From Sporanaerobacter acetigenes DSM 13106 (GTDB taxonomy: Bacteria > Bacillota > Clostridia > Tissierellales > Sporanaerobacteraceae): a DNA stretch of 64,000 nt. Below the pieces are notes generated by a model, which saw nothing but the letters and a program-made list of their open reading frames with translations, made no database searches and was not told where the DNA came from. The DNA is taken from NCBI RefSeq assembly GCF_900130025.1, contig NZ_FQXR01000004.1, positions 1 to 64,000 of the forward strand, read 5' to 3'. A program made the position numbers and the translations under genes. Below, piece by piece: positions 35,427 through 45,002 of the stretch (the stretch's first letter is position 1; each line of letters starts with the position of its first letter).

Positions 35427-35864
35427 CTACTTTACTCTCCTAAGTATTATTTCTTCATGTTTAGACACTTCTTCCTGAATTCTATCTAGCTTATCAGAAT
35501 TTTGTTTATAACCATCAAATAAGACATCTAATTTAGGCATAATCTCGTGTTCAATTTTAGTATTCGTTTTTTTAGCTTCATTCTCTACGCCGTCTATCCT
35601 TGAATTGACTTGCTTAAAGCCTCCTTGCATTTCATTCTCTACGCCATCCATCCTTGAATTAACTTGCTTAAAACCTCCCTGCATTTCATTCTCTACGCCG
35701 TCTATCCTTAAATTAACTTGCTTAAAGCCTCCTTGCATTTCATTCTCTACGCCGTCTATTCTTGAATTAACTTGCTTAAAGCCTCCTTGCATTTCATTAT
35801 ACATCTTTGTCATAAATTCAAATAATTGGTCGTTTGTAATGTTTATATCCTTCCCATCATCCAT
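35427..35864 (-). CDS. Coiled-coil protein with four 18-residue repeats
   Basis: A 145-residue acidic/polar protein. Residues 23-94 are four almost identical copies of NEMQGGFKQVNSRIDGVE, differing only at two positions (S/L and I/M). The C-terminal third continues as an uninterrupted helix (KIEHEIMPKLDVLFDGY...). Similar short coiled-coil proteins are widespread in Firmicutes without a defined role. ATG 35864 is preferred, with GGAGGTG nine bases before it; a GTG at 35876 falls inside that site. No signal peptide or membrane segment is visible. Confidence 0.7.
   Translation of the reverse strand: MDDGKDINITNDQLFEFMTKMYNEMQGGFKQVNSRIDGVENEMQGGFKQVNLRIDGVENEMQGGFKQVNSRMDGVENEMQGGFKQVNSRIDGVENEAKKTNTKIEHEIMPKLDVLFDGYKQNSDKLDRIQEEVSKHEEIILRRVK
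35583..35798. repeat. 54-bp in-frame tandem repeat, four units
   Basis: Four contiguous 54-bp units within the coiled-coil gene are nearly identical at DNA level, indicating recent duplication or gene conversion. Copy number could vary between strains without breaking the frame. Confidence 0.9.
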
Positions 35865-35944
35865 CCCAATATACACCTCCGCACTTAAACTAAATATATT
35901 ATATCATTTATTTATCATCCTATTCAATACAATTAATTTTGTGG

Positions 35945-35972
35945 CCAGCCAAACGAAACGTCCCCATGGCGG
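35945..35972. repeat. Palindromic B' element
   Basis: CCAGCCAAACGAAACGTCCC followed by CATGGCGG is nearly identical to 23857-23884. It lies 8 bp from the stop of the dCache chemoreceptor gene. Confidence 0.75.
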
Positions 35973-35980
35973 TATGAGTA

Positions 35981-37981
35981 TTAAAATTTAACTTCAGAAA
36001 CTATTTCTTGCAATTTGTCTGATACTTCTTTGTTCTTTTTCATTATGTCGTTTATATTGTTTATTGCTTCTACTACATTCATATTCTTTTCAGCTATACT
36101 GGTTGTAGCTTTTGCTGACTCTTCTACTGTTACAGATATATCTTTTATGGAATTTGCTATTTGATTTATGGTTGCTGTAAGTTCTTCCGTTGTTGCAGAT
36201 AAATTTGAAATAATGCTGTTTAGTGATGAACCATCATCTTTGTACTGATCTACAGCCTCTACCATCATTTCATAATCTCCCATTACATCCTTTTCTAGAA
36301 AAGCTACCAATTCATTTGTATTGTCTACCAATTTTTTTACTGCTCCAGTTATGCTTTGAGTTACATTTTGTATTTCTCCTGCTGTTTGATTTGAGTTTTC
36401 TGCCAGTTTCCTTATTTCATCTGCTACTACAGCAAATCCCTTTCCAGTATCTCCTGCTCTTGCTGCTTCTATGGCTGCATTTAAAGCTAGTAGACTTGTT
36501 TGTTCTGATATTTCCAATATGGCGTTGGATAATATATCTATTTGTTCTACTTCCTTTGCTGATTTTATGGCCTCTTCTATTTCTTTTCTTGTGTTTTCAT
36601 ATATGTTCATGGTATTGTCTTTAGCTGTAATAAATTGATTGTTCAACCCTTCTGCTTTTGTGCTTATGTCCCTTGATGTAGAAGCTCCTTCTTCTACTTC
36701 TTCTGCAAAATCTGATATAGCTTTATCTATTTCAACAGAGGATTCATTTATAGCTATAGTTGAAGCTGATGTTTCTTCCATCCCTGCTGAAAGTTCTTCT
36801 GTTGTTGCTGATGTTTCTTCTGCTTGACTAAGTAAAAAATTCAATTTTTCTATAGTTTTTTCATATACTTCATGATTTTTTTCTATAGAATCTTGTAGAT
36901 CTTTCATGAACACCTTTTGTTTTTCAATTATACTTTGGAAAGATCTATACATTTGACCTATTTCATCTTTTCTCTTTAAATCCTTTTCATCTATTGTAGC
37001 AAGGAAATTTAAATTCCCTATGTCTTCAGCAATATTTGCTGTATGCACTATTGGTTTTGCAATGGAATTTGACATATATAATGATATTAGTAAAGATACC
37101 ACCAATACAATTATAGTTGCTATCAAAGTATATAAATTTGCCTTTTGGATGGCTCCCATGGTGTGCTGTGCAGAAACTCCAACTCCTACCTTCCAGTTAG
37201 ATTCTGCTACATCTCCAAAAAAGAAAAATCTATCAACTCCATCATAGTCTTTTATTCCTCTATTTTTTAAGCTTAAATTTTTCCCTTCCATTATATTCTT
37301 AAGCTTTCCATTCAATATATCAGCAATATTTACATATCCATCTTTTTTGGGCTTGAATTCTTCATTTGTATGAGTGATAATATTTCCACTACTATCAATT
37401 AAAAATGCATGAGAACCTTTTCCTACATCTACAACTGAAATCATATCTACTAAATAGTTAATTTTAATATCGCTTCCTATGACACCCTTTCTCCCATCTA
37501 GAGTACTAAAGGCCTTTGAAATTGTAATGACCACTCCTTTAGTCATAGCATCCATATAAGGCTCTGATATATAGAAATCATCAGTCTCCGTAGCCCCTAT
37601 ATACCAATCTCTAGAAGTTGGATCAAATGTATCGCCTGGAATCCAACCGCTACCAGATATAAATGATTTATCCGAAAAAGCTATATAATACTCATTTCCA
37701 GGATTTCTTTCCCCTGCTTTCTTTAAATAATTGTAAACAAATTTATATTCAAAATTGTTGTTTACAATCATATCTTCAATGACTTCATGTATTGAATCTT
37801 TTTGCAGAGCCATCCATTTATCTATATCTTTAGCTATTCCTGTAGCCTCTAATTGAACTTTATTATTTACCTCAGCTTCTAATTTTTTTATGGACACCAT
37901 ATAGTTGATTGTAGATACAGACAATATACTAACAATACATACCAAAACAGTGAACAATACAACTTTAGTTTTTAATTTCAT
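35981..37981 (-). CDS. Methyl-accepting chemotaxis protein with dCache sensor
   Basis: About 666 residues. TM1 lies at residues 8-28, and an extracellular dCache_1 sensor at 32-280 ([36 protein letters not shown]). TM2 follows near 285-307, then HAMP, then the signalling coiled coil with tip [20 protein letters not shown]. dCache domains often bind amino acids or other small metabolites outside the cell. The start ATG 37981 follows AGAGGAGA; an upstream ATG at 38011 lacks a site. It relays to CheA/CheW, which are not encoded in this window. Confidence 0.94.
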   Translation of the reverse strand: MKLKTKVVLFTVLVCIVSILSVSTINYMVSIKKLEAEVNNKVQLEATGIAKDIDKWMALQKDSIHEVIEDMIVNNNFEYKFVYNYLKKAGERNPGNEYYIAFSDKSFISGSGWIPGDTFDPTSRDWYIGATETDDFYISEPYMDAMTKGVVITISKAFSTLDGRKGVIGSDIKINYLVDMISVVDVGKGSHAFLIDSSGNIITHTNEEFKPKKDGYVNIADILNGKLKNIMEGKNLSLKNRGIKDYDGVDRFFFFGDVAESNWKVGVGVSAQHTMGAIQKANLYTLIATIIVLVVSLLISLYMSNSIAKPIVHTANIAEDIGNLNFLATIDEKDLKRKDEIGQMYRSFQSIIEKQKVFMKDLQDSIEKNHEVYEKTIEKLNFLLSQAEETSATTEELSAGMEETSASTIAINESSVEIDKAISDFAEEVEEGASTSRDISTKAEGLNNQFITAKDNTMNIYENTRKEIEEAIKSAKEVEQIDILSNAILEISEQTSLLALNAAIEAARAGDTGKGFAVVADEIRKLAENSNQTAGEIQNVTQSITGAVKKLVDNTNELVAFLEKDVMGDYEMMVEAVDQYKDDGSSLNSIISNLSATTEELTATINQIANSIKDISVTVEESAKATTSIAEKNMNVVEAINNINDIMKKNKEVSDKLQEIVSEVKF

Positions 37982-38117
37982 CTCTATTCTCCTCTCTTTT
38001 AATAATTTCATCTAATAGCATATATTTTTTTGAAAATTCAATTTTTATCACTATACATATTTCTACATATTTCATTAAAATCCTCTATATTTTTTCATAA
38101 TTTTTCTTTTTATGTAT

Positions 38118-38160
38118 AAAAACCCGTCCCACAAGTATTTCTACCTATGAGGCGGGTTTT
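38118..38160. repeat. A hairpin / terminator after the M18 gene
   Basis: AAACCCGTCCCACAAGTA with TACCTATGAGGCGGGTTTT. It lies 14 bp past the aminopeptidase stop and shares its core with the copies at 31041 and 41793. Confidence 0.8.
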
Positions 38161-38174
38161 GGTCTTCTTATTGT

Positions 38175-39581
38175 CTATTTGTTTAAATAAAAGGCCTTAT
38201 AACCTTTATATGCCATATAAACATCCACTTTGCTGACAGCTTCATAAGGTGCATGCATACTAAGTACCGGAACACCACAATCTATCACTTCAATACCATA
38301 AGCTGCTATCATATATGCAATTGTTCCATTGTCTTCTTGATCTACTTTCCCCAACTCACCAATTTGCCACTTAACATTGTTGTCATCAAACAGTCTTCTT
38401 ACAAGCTCAAAGTATTCAGAATTTGCATCATTTCCACGGTTTTTTCCTTCACTACCTGTTTCTTTAACCAATGCTACTCCTCTTCCCGCATGAGCTGTAT
38501 TTCGCTTGTCAAATACATCTGGAAAATTGGGATCATAAGAAGAAACAACATCAGCAGATAATGCCAAAGTATTTGACAAAGTTCTAGCCACAGCTAATGG
38601 GCTACAATCTTCTCCCAATAGGGATAATATCTCTATTACCGAATATTCAAAAAATTTTGATTGCATACCTGTATTCCCTATACTGCCAACCTCTTCTTTA
38701 TCCACAAATATTGCCATACATGTCCTGTCTGGATTTTCTACTTCCAATATAGCATTCAAACAAGCATAAGAACATACTTTATCATCTTGAGCATAGGCTA
38801 CAATTAGTCCTTTATCCAATCCTAAATCCCTTGCTTTTCCTACTGGCACTGCTTCCAATTCAGCAGTTATGAAATCTTCCTCTTTTATTCCATACTTCTC
38901 ATTTAATATATTCAATATATTGTATTTAATCCTATCATCAATATTTTCATTATCAAAGGGAATACTTCCAACTACAATATTTAATCCTTCACCTTGGATA
39001 GCTTCTTTAAGTTTCTTCTCGTATTGGTCCTTAGCTAAATGAGGCAACAAATCTGTTATAAAAAATACCGGCTCCTTTTCATCTTCACCTATTGCTACTT
39101 CTACTTTAGAACCATCTCTCTTAATCACTATACCATGTAATGAAAGAGGAATAGTCACCCACTGATATTTCTTAAGTCCACCATAATAATGAGTCTTAAG
39201 CAATGCCAATTCTGAATCCTCATACAATGGATTTGCTTTAATATCTAATCTTGGAGAATCTATATGAGCTCCAATGAAATTCATTCCATTTAAAATGCTC
39301 TCTTTTCCTATTACAAATAAAGCTACACCCTTGTTTCTATTGTTTGAATATAGCTTCATGCCAGGAATTAGTTTTTCATTGTTTTCAATCAATTCACTTA
39401 TTGGTTTGAAACCATTTTCTTCTGCTCTTCTAATTATTTCCCTAGTAGCTTCTCTTTCTGTCTTGCTATTATTTAAAAATTCTTTATAATCTTCAGCCAT
39501 TTCAAATACTTCATTTTTCTCTCTACTTGAAATATTTTTCCATGCACTATCAAACTCAAATGCCAATTCGTTTCTTTTCAT
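38175..39581 (-). CDS. M18-family zinc aminopeptidase
   Basis: A cytosolic aspartyl-type aminopeptidase of 468 residues. Metal-ligand regions are visible: FIGAHIDSPRLDIKAN near residue 80, AYAQDDKVCSYACLN near 245, DKEEVGSIGNTGM near 285 and a C-terminal VLSMHAPYE. M18 enzymes remove N-terminal residues from peptides. I choose ATG 39581 behind AAGGAGG; the frame is open to 39626, but that would overlap the symporter gene. It lies 13 bp downstream of the AGCS symporter gene, so peptide trimming and amino-acid transport may be coupled. Confidence 0.95.
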   Translation of the reverse strand: MKRNELAFEFDSAWKNISSREKNEVFEMAEDYKEFLNNSKTEREATREIIRRAEENGFKPISELIENNEKLIPGMKLYSNNRNKGVALFVIGKESILNGMNFIGAHIDSPRLDIKANPLYEDSELALLKTHYYGGLKKYQWVTIPLSLHGIVIKRDGSKVEVAIGEDEKEPVFFITDLLPHLAKDQYEKKLKEAIQGEGLNIVVGSIPFDNENIDDRIKYNILNILNEKYGIKEEDFITAELEAVPVGKARDLGLDKGLIVAYAQDDKVCSYACLNAILEVENPDRTCMAIFVDKEEVGSIGNTGMQSKFFEYSVIEILSLLGEDCSPLAVARTLSNTLALSADVVSSYDPNFPDVFDKRNTAHAGRGVALVKETGSEGKNRGNDANSEYFELVRRLFDDNNVKWQIGELGKVDQEDNGTIAYMIAAYGIEVIDCGVPVLSMHAPYEAVSKVDVYMAYKGYKAFYLNK

Positions 39582-39594
39582 TTTGTTATCCTCC

Positions 39595-41040
39595 TTATGC
39601 TTTTGCTTTGTTGTTTTTGTCCTCATAAAATAGGGCTAAATTGGGATCTAATTCTCCTATCTCAAGATACCTTGCTTTATAATCTTTAAGCAATATAAAA
39701 AATGTTGGTGACAATACAAGTATTACAGCTACATTTATAAATGTAGGAATAGCTGAAACCAAGTCCGCAAATAGCCAAACTTTTTCACCTGGTAATCCCC
39801 TTGTCACAGCTAAAGTTGGAAAAACTAATTCAGGTATTGGATATACCCATTTATAAATTTTGAGAATTCTATCTTTGGCTTTTGAATTGTTCCCCAACAA
39901 ATGTCGAAGAAGCACTTCATAGTATGAATACCAGCCTGTACTACTAGTAAGCCCAAGTAAAAATATGGACAAAGCAACAATTACTCTACCAAACCACCCT
40001 ATCTCATGCTCAAATACTGTCAAAGCCAATGTTGCACCATCAAGACCTGATGACCATTCCCCAGTTATTATTACAATCAATCCCGTTATAGTACATACTA
40101 CCAATGTATCCATAAATACTTCAAAAGCTCCCCATAATCCTTGTTTCACTGGATGATCCGTTCTTGCTGTAGAATGAATCATTGGAGATGTACCCCATCC
40201 AGCCTCATTGCTATATACAGATCTAGCTAAACCTAGTTGCAATGCTTGAGCAACTGTTGCTCCTGCAAATCCTCCCATAGCAGCTGAACCCGTAAATGCA
40301 CTTTCAACTATAAGCTTCAATGCATGTGGAAGAGCAGTGATATTCTTAAATATAATCACTATTCCACCAACCAAATAAAACATAAGCATGAAAGGTACTA
40401 TTTTGGTCGCTATCTTTCCCAATTGTGGTATACCTCCACTGATCATGATATAAACGCATACTATATATATTACCGCTACAATCATCATGTTTATTCCAAA
40501 AGTATTTCCTATAGCTTCTGATACTGTGTAATTTTGAAGTGTTATGAAAAATGTTGAAAATATTCCTGCACCAAATACAATTGCAAGAGGTTTCCAACCT
40601 TTAAATCCTTTTTCTTCCCCCAAACCCTTTTCCATATAATATGTTGGTCCTCCAAATGGCAAGCCTTTTTCGTCTTTTTCTCTATAATATACGCCCAAAG
40701 TTACTTCGACCATTTTTAAAACCATTCCCAAGAGAGCTGCTATCCACATCCAAAATATTGCCCCTGGTCCCCCAACTGCTATAGCTGTTGCTACCCCTCC
40801 AATATTTGAAACTCCTACTGTCCCACCAACAGCAATGCAAATAGCTTCAAAGGGTTTAAGTATTCCTTCACCAGAATCACCTTTATCTTTCATTTTTCCA
40901 AAGGTATTTTTCATTATATGGTGAAAATGTCTAAACTGAAAAAACCCAGATCTTGCAGTAAAATAAAATCCCGCACCAAGCATCAAAATTATCAATGGTG
41001 GTCCCCACAAAAAATCATTTAGTTTTTCAAAAAATACCAT
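39595..41040 (-). CDS. Alanine/glycine:cation symporter (AGCS family)
   Basis: A 481-residue membrane protein with about ten or eleven helices. The family signature is clear: GGTVGVSNIGGVATAIAVGG near residue 72, GLPFGGPTYYMEKGLG near 127 and SVYSNEAGWGTSPMIHS near 275. AGCS carriers import alanine or glycine with Na or H. ATG 41040 opens the gene and the M18 aminopeptidase follows after 13 bp. It diverges from the XRE regulator across a region with AT-rich inverted repeats, a plausible operator site. Confidence 0.95.
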   Translation of the reverse strand: MVFFEKLNDFLWGPPLIILMLGAGFYFTARSGFFQFRHFHHIMKNTFGKMKDKGDSGEGILKPFEAICIAVGGTVGVSNIGGVATAIAVGGPGAIFWMWIAALLGMVLKMVEVTLGVYYREKDEKGLPFGGPTYYMEKGLGEEKGFKGWKPLAIVFGAGIFSTFFITLQNYTVSEAIGNTFGINMMIVAVIYIVCVYIMISGGIPQLGKIATKIVPFMLMFYLVGGIVIIFKNITALPHALKLIVESAFTGSAAMGGFAGATVAQALQLGLARSVYSNEAGWGTSPMIHSTARTDHPVKQGLWGAFEVFMDTLVVCTITGLIVIITGEWSSGLDGATLALTVFEHEIGWFGRVIVALSIFLLGLTSSTGWYSYYEVLLRHLLGNNSKAKDRILKIYKWVYPIPELVFPTLAVTRGLPGEKVWLFADLVSAIPTFINVAVILVLSPTFFILLKDYKARYLEIGELDPNLALFYEDKNNKAKA

Positions 41041-41273
41041 TATTCATGCCTCCTTTAATTTTAACTGCTAAAGTATAATTTCTAAAAAAGTAGTTAATAA
41101 TCATAAAAGTATTTCCCTCGCCTCCTTATCCAACAAATAATTGGTTTAATATCATAATATACAACGTTTAGTTGTTTGTCAAGACAATATCCGACTTTTT
41201 GTTGTATTTAAATTTTCTCACAACTTTCTATTGTATAATCAAGTTACAAAAAACTTTATTGGATGCTTATTTA

Positions 41274-41684
41274 ATGCAGTTTGGAGGTGATATCCTGATA
41301 AGTGAAAGACTAAAGGAATTAAGAGAAGAAAAAAATTTACTACAAAAAGATTTAGCTAAACACTTAAACATTTCAACTAGTGCTTATGGATATTATGAAC
41401 AAGGTAAAAGAAATCCCGATACTGAAACAATAGAAAAACTAGCTGATTTTTTTAATGTTTCAACCGACTACCTTCTTGGCCGAACTAATTATAAAAAAAA
41501 TCCCAATATATCTGAACACTTAAACTATAATGAAATAGAAAAAAGCATTGCAGAAAAGCTATTAAATGAGGGAATTATAACACAAGATGAGCCTATTCCT
41601 AAAGAAATATTTGAAAAAATTTTAAAATACGGTATGGAAGCTGCTATAGAGATATTAAAATTAGAAAAGGAACTAAAAAAATAA
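41274..41684 (+). CDS. XRE-family helix-turn-helix regulator
   Basis: A small repressor-like protein with an N-terminal HTH_3 (SERLKELREEKNLLQKDLAK, STSAYGYYEQGKRNPDTETI) and a helical C-terminal tail. The frame is open upstream to 41172, but a TATAAT box at 41234-41239 argues against that. ATG 41274 is used here. A strong GGAGGTGA lies after it and is followed by CTG 41295, so translation may really start at a CTG. The gene faces the AGCS operon, and ACAACGTTTAGTTGT (41161-41175) upstream may be its operator. Confidence 0.88.
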   Translation: MQFGGDILISERLKELREEKNLLQKDLAKHLNISTSAYGYYEQGKRNPDTETIEKLADFFNVSTDYLLGRTNYKKNPNISEHLNYNEIEKSIAEKLLNEGIITQDEPIPKEIFEKILKYGMEAAIEILKLEKELKK

Positions 41685-41694
41685 ATACTATTTT

Positions 41695-41728
41695 AAAAGT
41701 CAGATAGTTATATAACTATCTGACTTTT
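41695..41728 (+). terminator. Terminator after the XRE gene
   Basis: AAAAGTCAGATAGTTAT pairs with ATAACTATCTGACTTTT with T runs on both strands. It lies 10 bp past the regulator stop. Confidence 0.88.
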
Positions 41729-41792
41729 ATTATCTATATACATTTACCTTCTTGTACAAATCATAGGATTCTTAGAGTTAAAACCAATTGAA

Positions 41793-41827
41793 ACTTGTAG
41801 GTATTTCTACCTATGAGGCGGATTTTA
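41793..41827. repeat. A hairpin abutting the pepF stop
   Basis: CTTGTAGGTA with TACCTATGAGGCGGATTTT. The left arm is incomplete. It ends at the base next to the PepF stop codon. Confidence 0.7.
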
Positions 41828-43729
41828 CTATTTCTTCTTAGTTTCTTTTGCTTTCTTTTCTAATAGTTTTTCCATTTCATCTACCAATTCTCCAAAGTAC
41901 TCCAATATACTATCAACTGGTTCTGACGAATTCATATCTACTCCTGCCTTCTTAAGAATCTCTACTGGATAATCGGAACCACCAGCTGCTAGGAATTCAA
42001 GGTAATTGTCAACTGCTCCTTCTTTGCCTTCTAATATATTGTTTACAAGTGCATAAGAAGCCGACATAGAAGTTGCATATTTATATACATAGAAATTCAT
42101 ATAAAAATGAGGTATTCTTGACCAACCATATTTTGAATTTTCGTCAACAGTAAAAGCTTTTCCATAGTATTTCTTTATAAGGGATAGCCATAAGTTGTTC
42201 AAAACATCAGCTGACAATGGTTCTCCTTTTTCAGCCATATCATGAACTGTTTGTTCAAACTCTGAAAACATAACTTGAGTATAAATAGTTCCCATGATAT
42301 TGTCTATTTGTTTATTCAACAAATACAATTTTTCATCATCATTTTTAGCATTCTTAATCATATAATCCATAACTAAAAGTTCATTAGCTGTAGAAGCTAC
42401 TTCTGCTGTGAATATTGGATAACTTGACATATAATATGGTTGAGTTTTGTTTGAATACACTGTATTTAAAGCATGTCCCATTTCATGAGCCAATGTCAAA
42501 GCTGAATCCAAATCATTCGTATAATTCATAAGAATATATGGATGAGTATCATTAGCACCCCATTGATATCCACCAGTATATTTGTTATCATCTGCGTATA
42601 CATCAACCCATCTTGAATTTACACCGTTCTTAAAATCAGCTACATATTCATCTCCAAGTGGAGCCAATGCCTTTGTAATGATTTTTACTGCTTCATCATA
42701 AGGAATTTCCATCTTATAATCTTTAACTAGTGGAAGGGAATCATCGTATCCATGCAATTCTTTTAGTCCCAATGCTTTCTTTTTCACTTCATAATATTTA
42801 TGAAGATACCCCAAATTGCCATCAACTGATTTAACAAGATTGTCATAAATAGATCTTGGTATAAACTCTTCAGCCAATGCAGCATCTATTGAAGAATCAT
42901 AGCCTCTAGCATTGGAAAAGAATATATTTTTCTTCACTTCTGCACTATATGTGGCTGCCAATGTATTGTTTACTTTTCCGTTAGCATTTGTACGAGCTAA
43001 ATAAGCCTTTTTTCTAAGATCCCTATCTCCTTCTTCCAATATCTTGTAATAATTTGCATTGTCTAATTTTATCTCTTTGCCATCTTTATCTTTTATAGTT
43101 GGATATTCATAATCAGCAAGAGTCACCTTGTCAAATATATCTTTTGGTGAGCCTGCCATATCACTTGCTGCTGACAGTATAGCTTCTTCTTTATCTGACA
43201 ATATATGTTCTTTTTGTTTTAAAAGTTGTTCAAGATAAAGCTTATAATCTTTAAGCTTTGGATCATTCATAAGACCCTTCAATTTTTCTTCAGATAAACT
43301 AAGTATCTCTGGTCTCTCAAAGGAAACAGCTGCTACATATTTGCTGTAAGCTGTTTCAGCTATAGAAGCCATTTCTTGAGAATTGCTATCTGCTTGATTT
43401 AAATCTTGAGAAAGGTTTGCATAAATATATCCTTTCATTAAAAGTCTACTAGCTTCCTCATCTAGTTTAAAGTATGCAAGCAAATTGTCTGCTGTATTTA
43501 ATTTCCCTTTATATTGTTCAAATTTTGGAATTATTTCGTTTGTAAGTTTCTTCATATCAGCTTCAAAATCATTTCTTGTCTTGTAGATTTCAGTTAAATC
43601 CCATTTGTACTTATCTTTTGCTTCTGCACGAGTTGGAAGTTTTGCATCAGCAAAAACCATAGATTGGCTAAACAACATCACCAATACTAATAACAATGAT
43701 ACTAATGATTTTTTGTTAAATCTTTTCAT
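41828..43729 (-). CDS. Secreted oligoendopeptidase F-like M3 metallopeptidase
   Basis: A 633-residue M3B zinc peptidase. Most PepF proteins are cytosolic and about 600 residues; this one begins with a clear signal peptide (KKSLVSLLLVLVMLFSQSMV, cleavage after FA), so it should act outside the cell. The catalytic motif is TLAHEMGHALN near residue 413, and SYPIFTAEVAS follows with the third zinc ligand. It ends in a Lys/Glu-rich tail. ATG 43729 is unusually far from its ribosome site, with a hairpin between. It would generate short peptides for uptake. Confidence 0.92.
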   Translation of the reverse strand: MKRFNKKSLVSLLLVLVMLFSQSMVFADAKLPTRAEAKDKYKWDLTEIYKTRNDFEADMKKLTNEIIPKFEQYKGKLNTADNLLAYFKLDEEASRLLMKGYIYANLSQDLNQADSNSQEMASIAETAYSKYVAAVSFERPEILSLSEEKLKGLMNDPKLKDYKLYLEQLLKQKEHILSDKEEAILSAASDMAGSPKDIFDKVTLADYEYPTIKDKDGKEIKLDNANYYKILEEGDRDLRKKAYLARTNANGKVNNTLAATYSAEVKKNIFFSNARGYDSSIDAALAEEFIPRSIYDNLVKSVDGNLGYLHKYYEVKKKALGLKELHGYDDSLPLVKDYKMEIPYDEAVKIITKALAPLGDEYVADFKNGVNSRWVDVYADDNKYTGGYQWGANDTHPYILMNYTNDLDSALTLAHEMGHALNTVYSNKTQPYYMSSYPIFTAEVASTANELLVMDYMIKNAKNDDEKLYLLNKQIDNIMGTIYTQVMFSEFEQTVHDMAEKGEPLSADVLNNLWLSLIKKYYGKAFTVDENSKYGWSRIPHFYMNFYVYKYATSMSASYALVNNILEGKEGAVDNYLEFLAAGGSDYPVEILKKAGVDMNSSEPVDSILEYFGELVDEMEKLLEKKAKETKKK

Positions 43730-43757
43730 GTCATGGGGATAAACCCCCCACCTCCTT
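43726..43757 (-). promoter_or_regulatory. Hairpin-spaced ribosome site and mini-ORF before pepF
   Basis: The AGGAGGTG (43750-43757) is about 21 bases from ATG 43729. Between them, GGGG-GTTTAT-CCCC (43735-43749) can fold and shorten the effective spacing. ATG-ACA-TGA (43734-43726) is a two-codon frame whose stop overlaps the pepF ATG. Confidence 0.45.
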
Positions 43758-43869
43758 TATTTATTTTTTTAAAATTATACAGTATACATTCTACATTTTT
43801 CATAATTATCCTTCTAATTTTATTGTTTATTTTAAATATTTCGAAAATTACATTGAAATTAGAAAAACA

Positions 43870-43941
43870 AAACCCCGCCTCACAGGTATATCTACCTACG
43901 AAACGGAGTTTTGCGACAGGGAGAACCGTCCCTCCTGTAGC
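43870..43941. repeat. Composite palindrome A+C at the M29-like gene stop
   Basis: A (43870-43912; CCCCGCCTCACAGGTA with TACCTACGAAACGGAG) joined to C (43913-43941). C ends 4 bp from the stop codon at 43946. It has the same order and orientation as at 21154 and 56951. Confidence 0.85.
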
Positions 43942-43945
43942 AAAT

Positions 43946-44932
43946 TTAAAAGTATACACTCTGTATTGTAACTTTACCTTTATCAACAATATGTCTATTA
44001 TCAAAATATATATCAGCATTATGTGAAACCAAGTCAAAATGACCACTTGCGTCATGCTGACCTCCCAACGCAAAATTACGTCCTAGACCTATATGAAATG
44101 TTCCATATGCTGATTCATCTTCAATATAGCAGTCACCTTTACATCTTGATTTAGAATTTAACCCTATTCCAAATTCTGCACCGTAATACATACGTGCATC
44201 ATCGAATGATTCAAGATAATCTTTTAAAATTTTACCACTTTTTGAATTCTCAATATTAACAATTTTGCCATCTTCAAAAGTTATTTTAAATGGAGTTTCT
44301 ACCTTACCAATATATCCATAAGAACCATCAAGGACCAAAGTGCCATTAGTAGCAGTTTCAACTATTGGAATATAAACTTCTATACTCGAAGATGAAAAAC
44401 CTCCGCCATCTTCAACATTACCATTAAAGAAACCCGGCTTTCTTCCTTTCATGCTCAAATGAAGATCTGTTCCTAGTTCCGTACTTACATAAATTTTACT
44501 TGAACCTCTGATATTCTGCATAAGCAGGTTCGCTTTAATCTTGCTTATTTCTGTATTTTCTGTCATGAAGTCAAATGCTAGCATAGATACCCCGTTATTA
44601 GTAGACAAAGGTAAAGACACGTATTTTTTCCCTAATTCAATTGCACGTTTGGCCGCAAGAGTTGTAACAAGAGAATACTCAGTCGCACCTATTATTGCAT
44701 CATATGGGTCAAATATTCTATCATTTTTATCAAAATAAATTCCTACTTTTTTACCACTTTTTTCTACAAGCATTATATCTACCGAAACACCAATTTTTTT
44801 TGCATAAATTTTTAAAACCTTAGCTTCATCTAAATGTCTTTCACTTGTAACTATCAAGAGATTTTCTTCAGGTTTCAAAAGAAGCCAGTCATTTATAACT
44901 ATTTTTGCACCTCTTGCAGTCAATTCACTCAA
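43946..44932 (-). CDS. M29-like aminopeptidase-family protein
   Basis: A 328-residue protein resembling the M29/NicX group of metal-dependent enzymes. The C-terminal half has EFGIGLNSKSRCKGD, EDESAYGTFHIGLGRN and HDASGHFDLVSHNADIYFD, which supply Glu/His/Asp ligands as in that group. The N-terminal half has the usual helical domain (GAKIVINDWLLLKPEENLLI). It is shorter than classical M29 enzymes (about 410 residues). TTG 44932 follows GAGGTGAT. It ends an operon after two putative transporter genes and an M14 peptidase. Peptidase activity is inferred from family and context. Confidence 0.75.
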   Translation of the reverse strand: MSELTARGAKIVINDWLLLKPEENLLIVTSERHLDEAKVLKIYAKKIGVSVDIMLVEKSGKKVGIYFDKNDRIFDPYDAIIGATEYSLVTTLAAKRAIELGKKYVSLPLSTNNGVSMLAFDFMTENTEISKIKANLLMQNIRGSSKIYVSTELGTDLHLSMKGRKPGFFNGNVEDGGGFSSSSIEVYIPIVETATNGTLVLDGSYGYIGKVETPFKITFEDGKIVNIENSKSGKILKDYLESFDDARMYYGAEFGIGLNSKSRCKGDCYIEDESAYGTFHIGLGRNFALGGQHDASGHFDLVSHNADIYFDNRHIVDKGKVTIQSVYF

Positions 44933-45002
44933 GATATCACCTCTCTATAAGATTAATTCAGGAGAAACAAAATCTGTTTCCCCTGAATTAATCCAAAATC
45001 TA

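Noticed and set aside
35583-35798. Possible CRISPR array
   Set aside because: The repeats are contiguous with no unique spacers and encode a regular protein repeat.
36223-36624. Plus-strand Leu-rich 133-residue ORF
   Set aside because: Antisense to the coiled-coil signalling domain of the chemoreceptor, which yields Leu/Phe-rich artefacts.
40346-40597. Minus-strand 83-residue ORF inside the symporter gene
   Set aside because: Out-of-frame shadow, with composition unlike a real protein (Trp/His/Asn-rich).
41172-41273. N-terminal extension of the XRE regulator
   Set aside because: A TATAAT promoter element lies within this stretch and no ribosome site precedes 41172.
43726-44073. Minus-strand 115-residue ORF overlapping the M29-like gene end and the A+C repeat
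   Set aside because: It reads through a palindromic repeat and the end of a real gene in another frame; no ribosome site or homology is visible.
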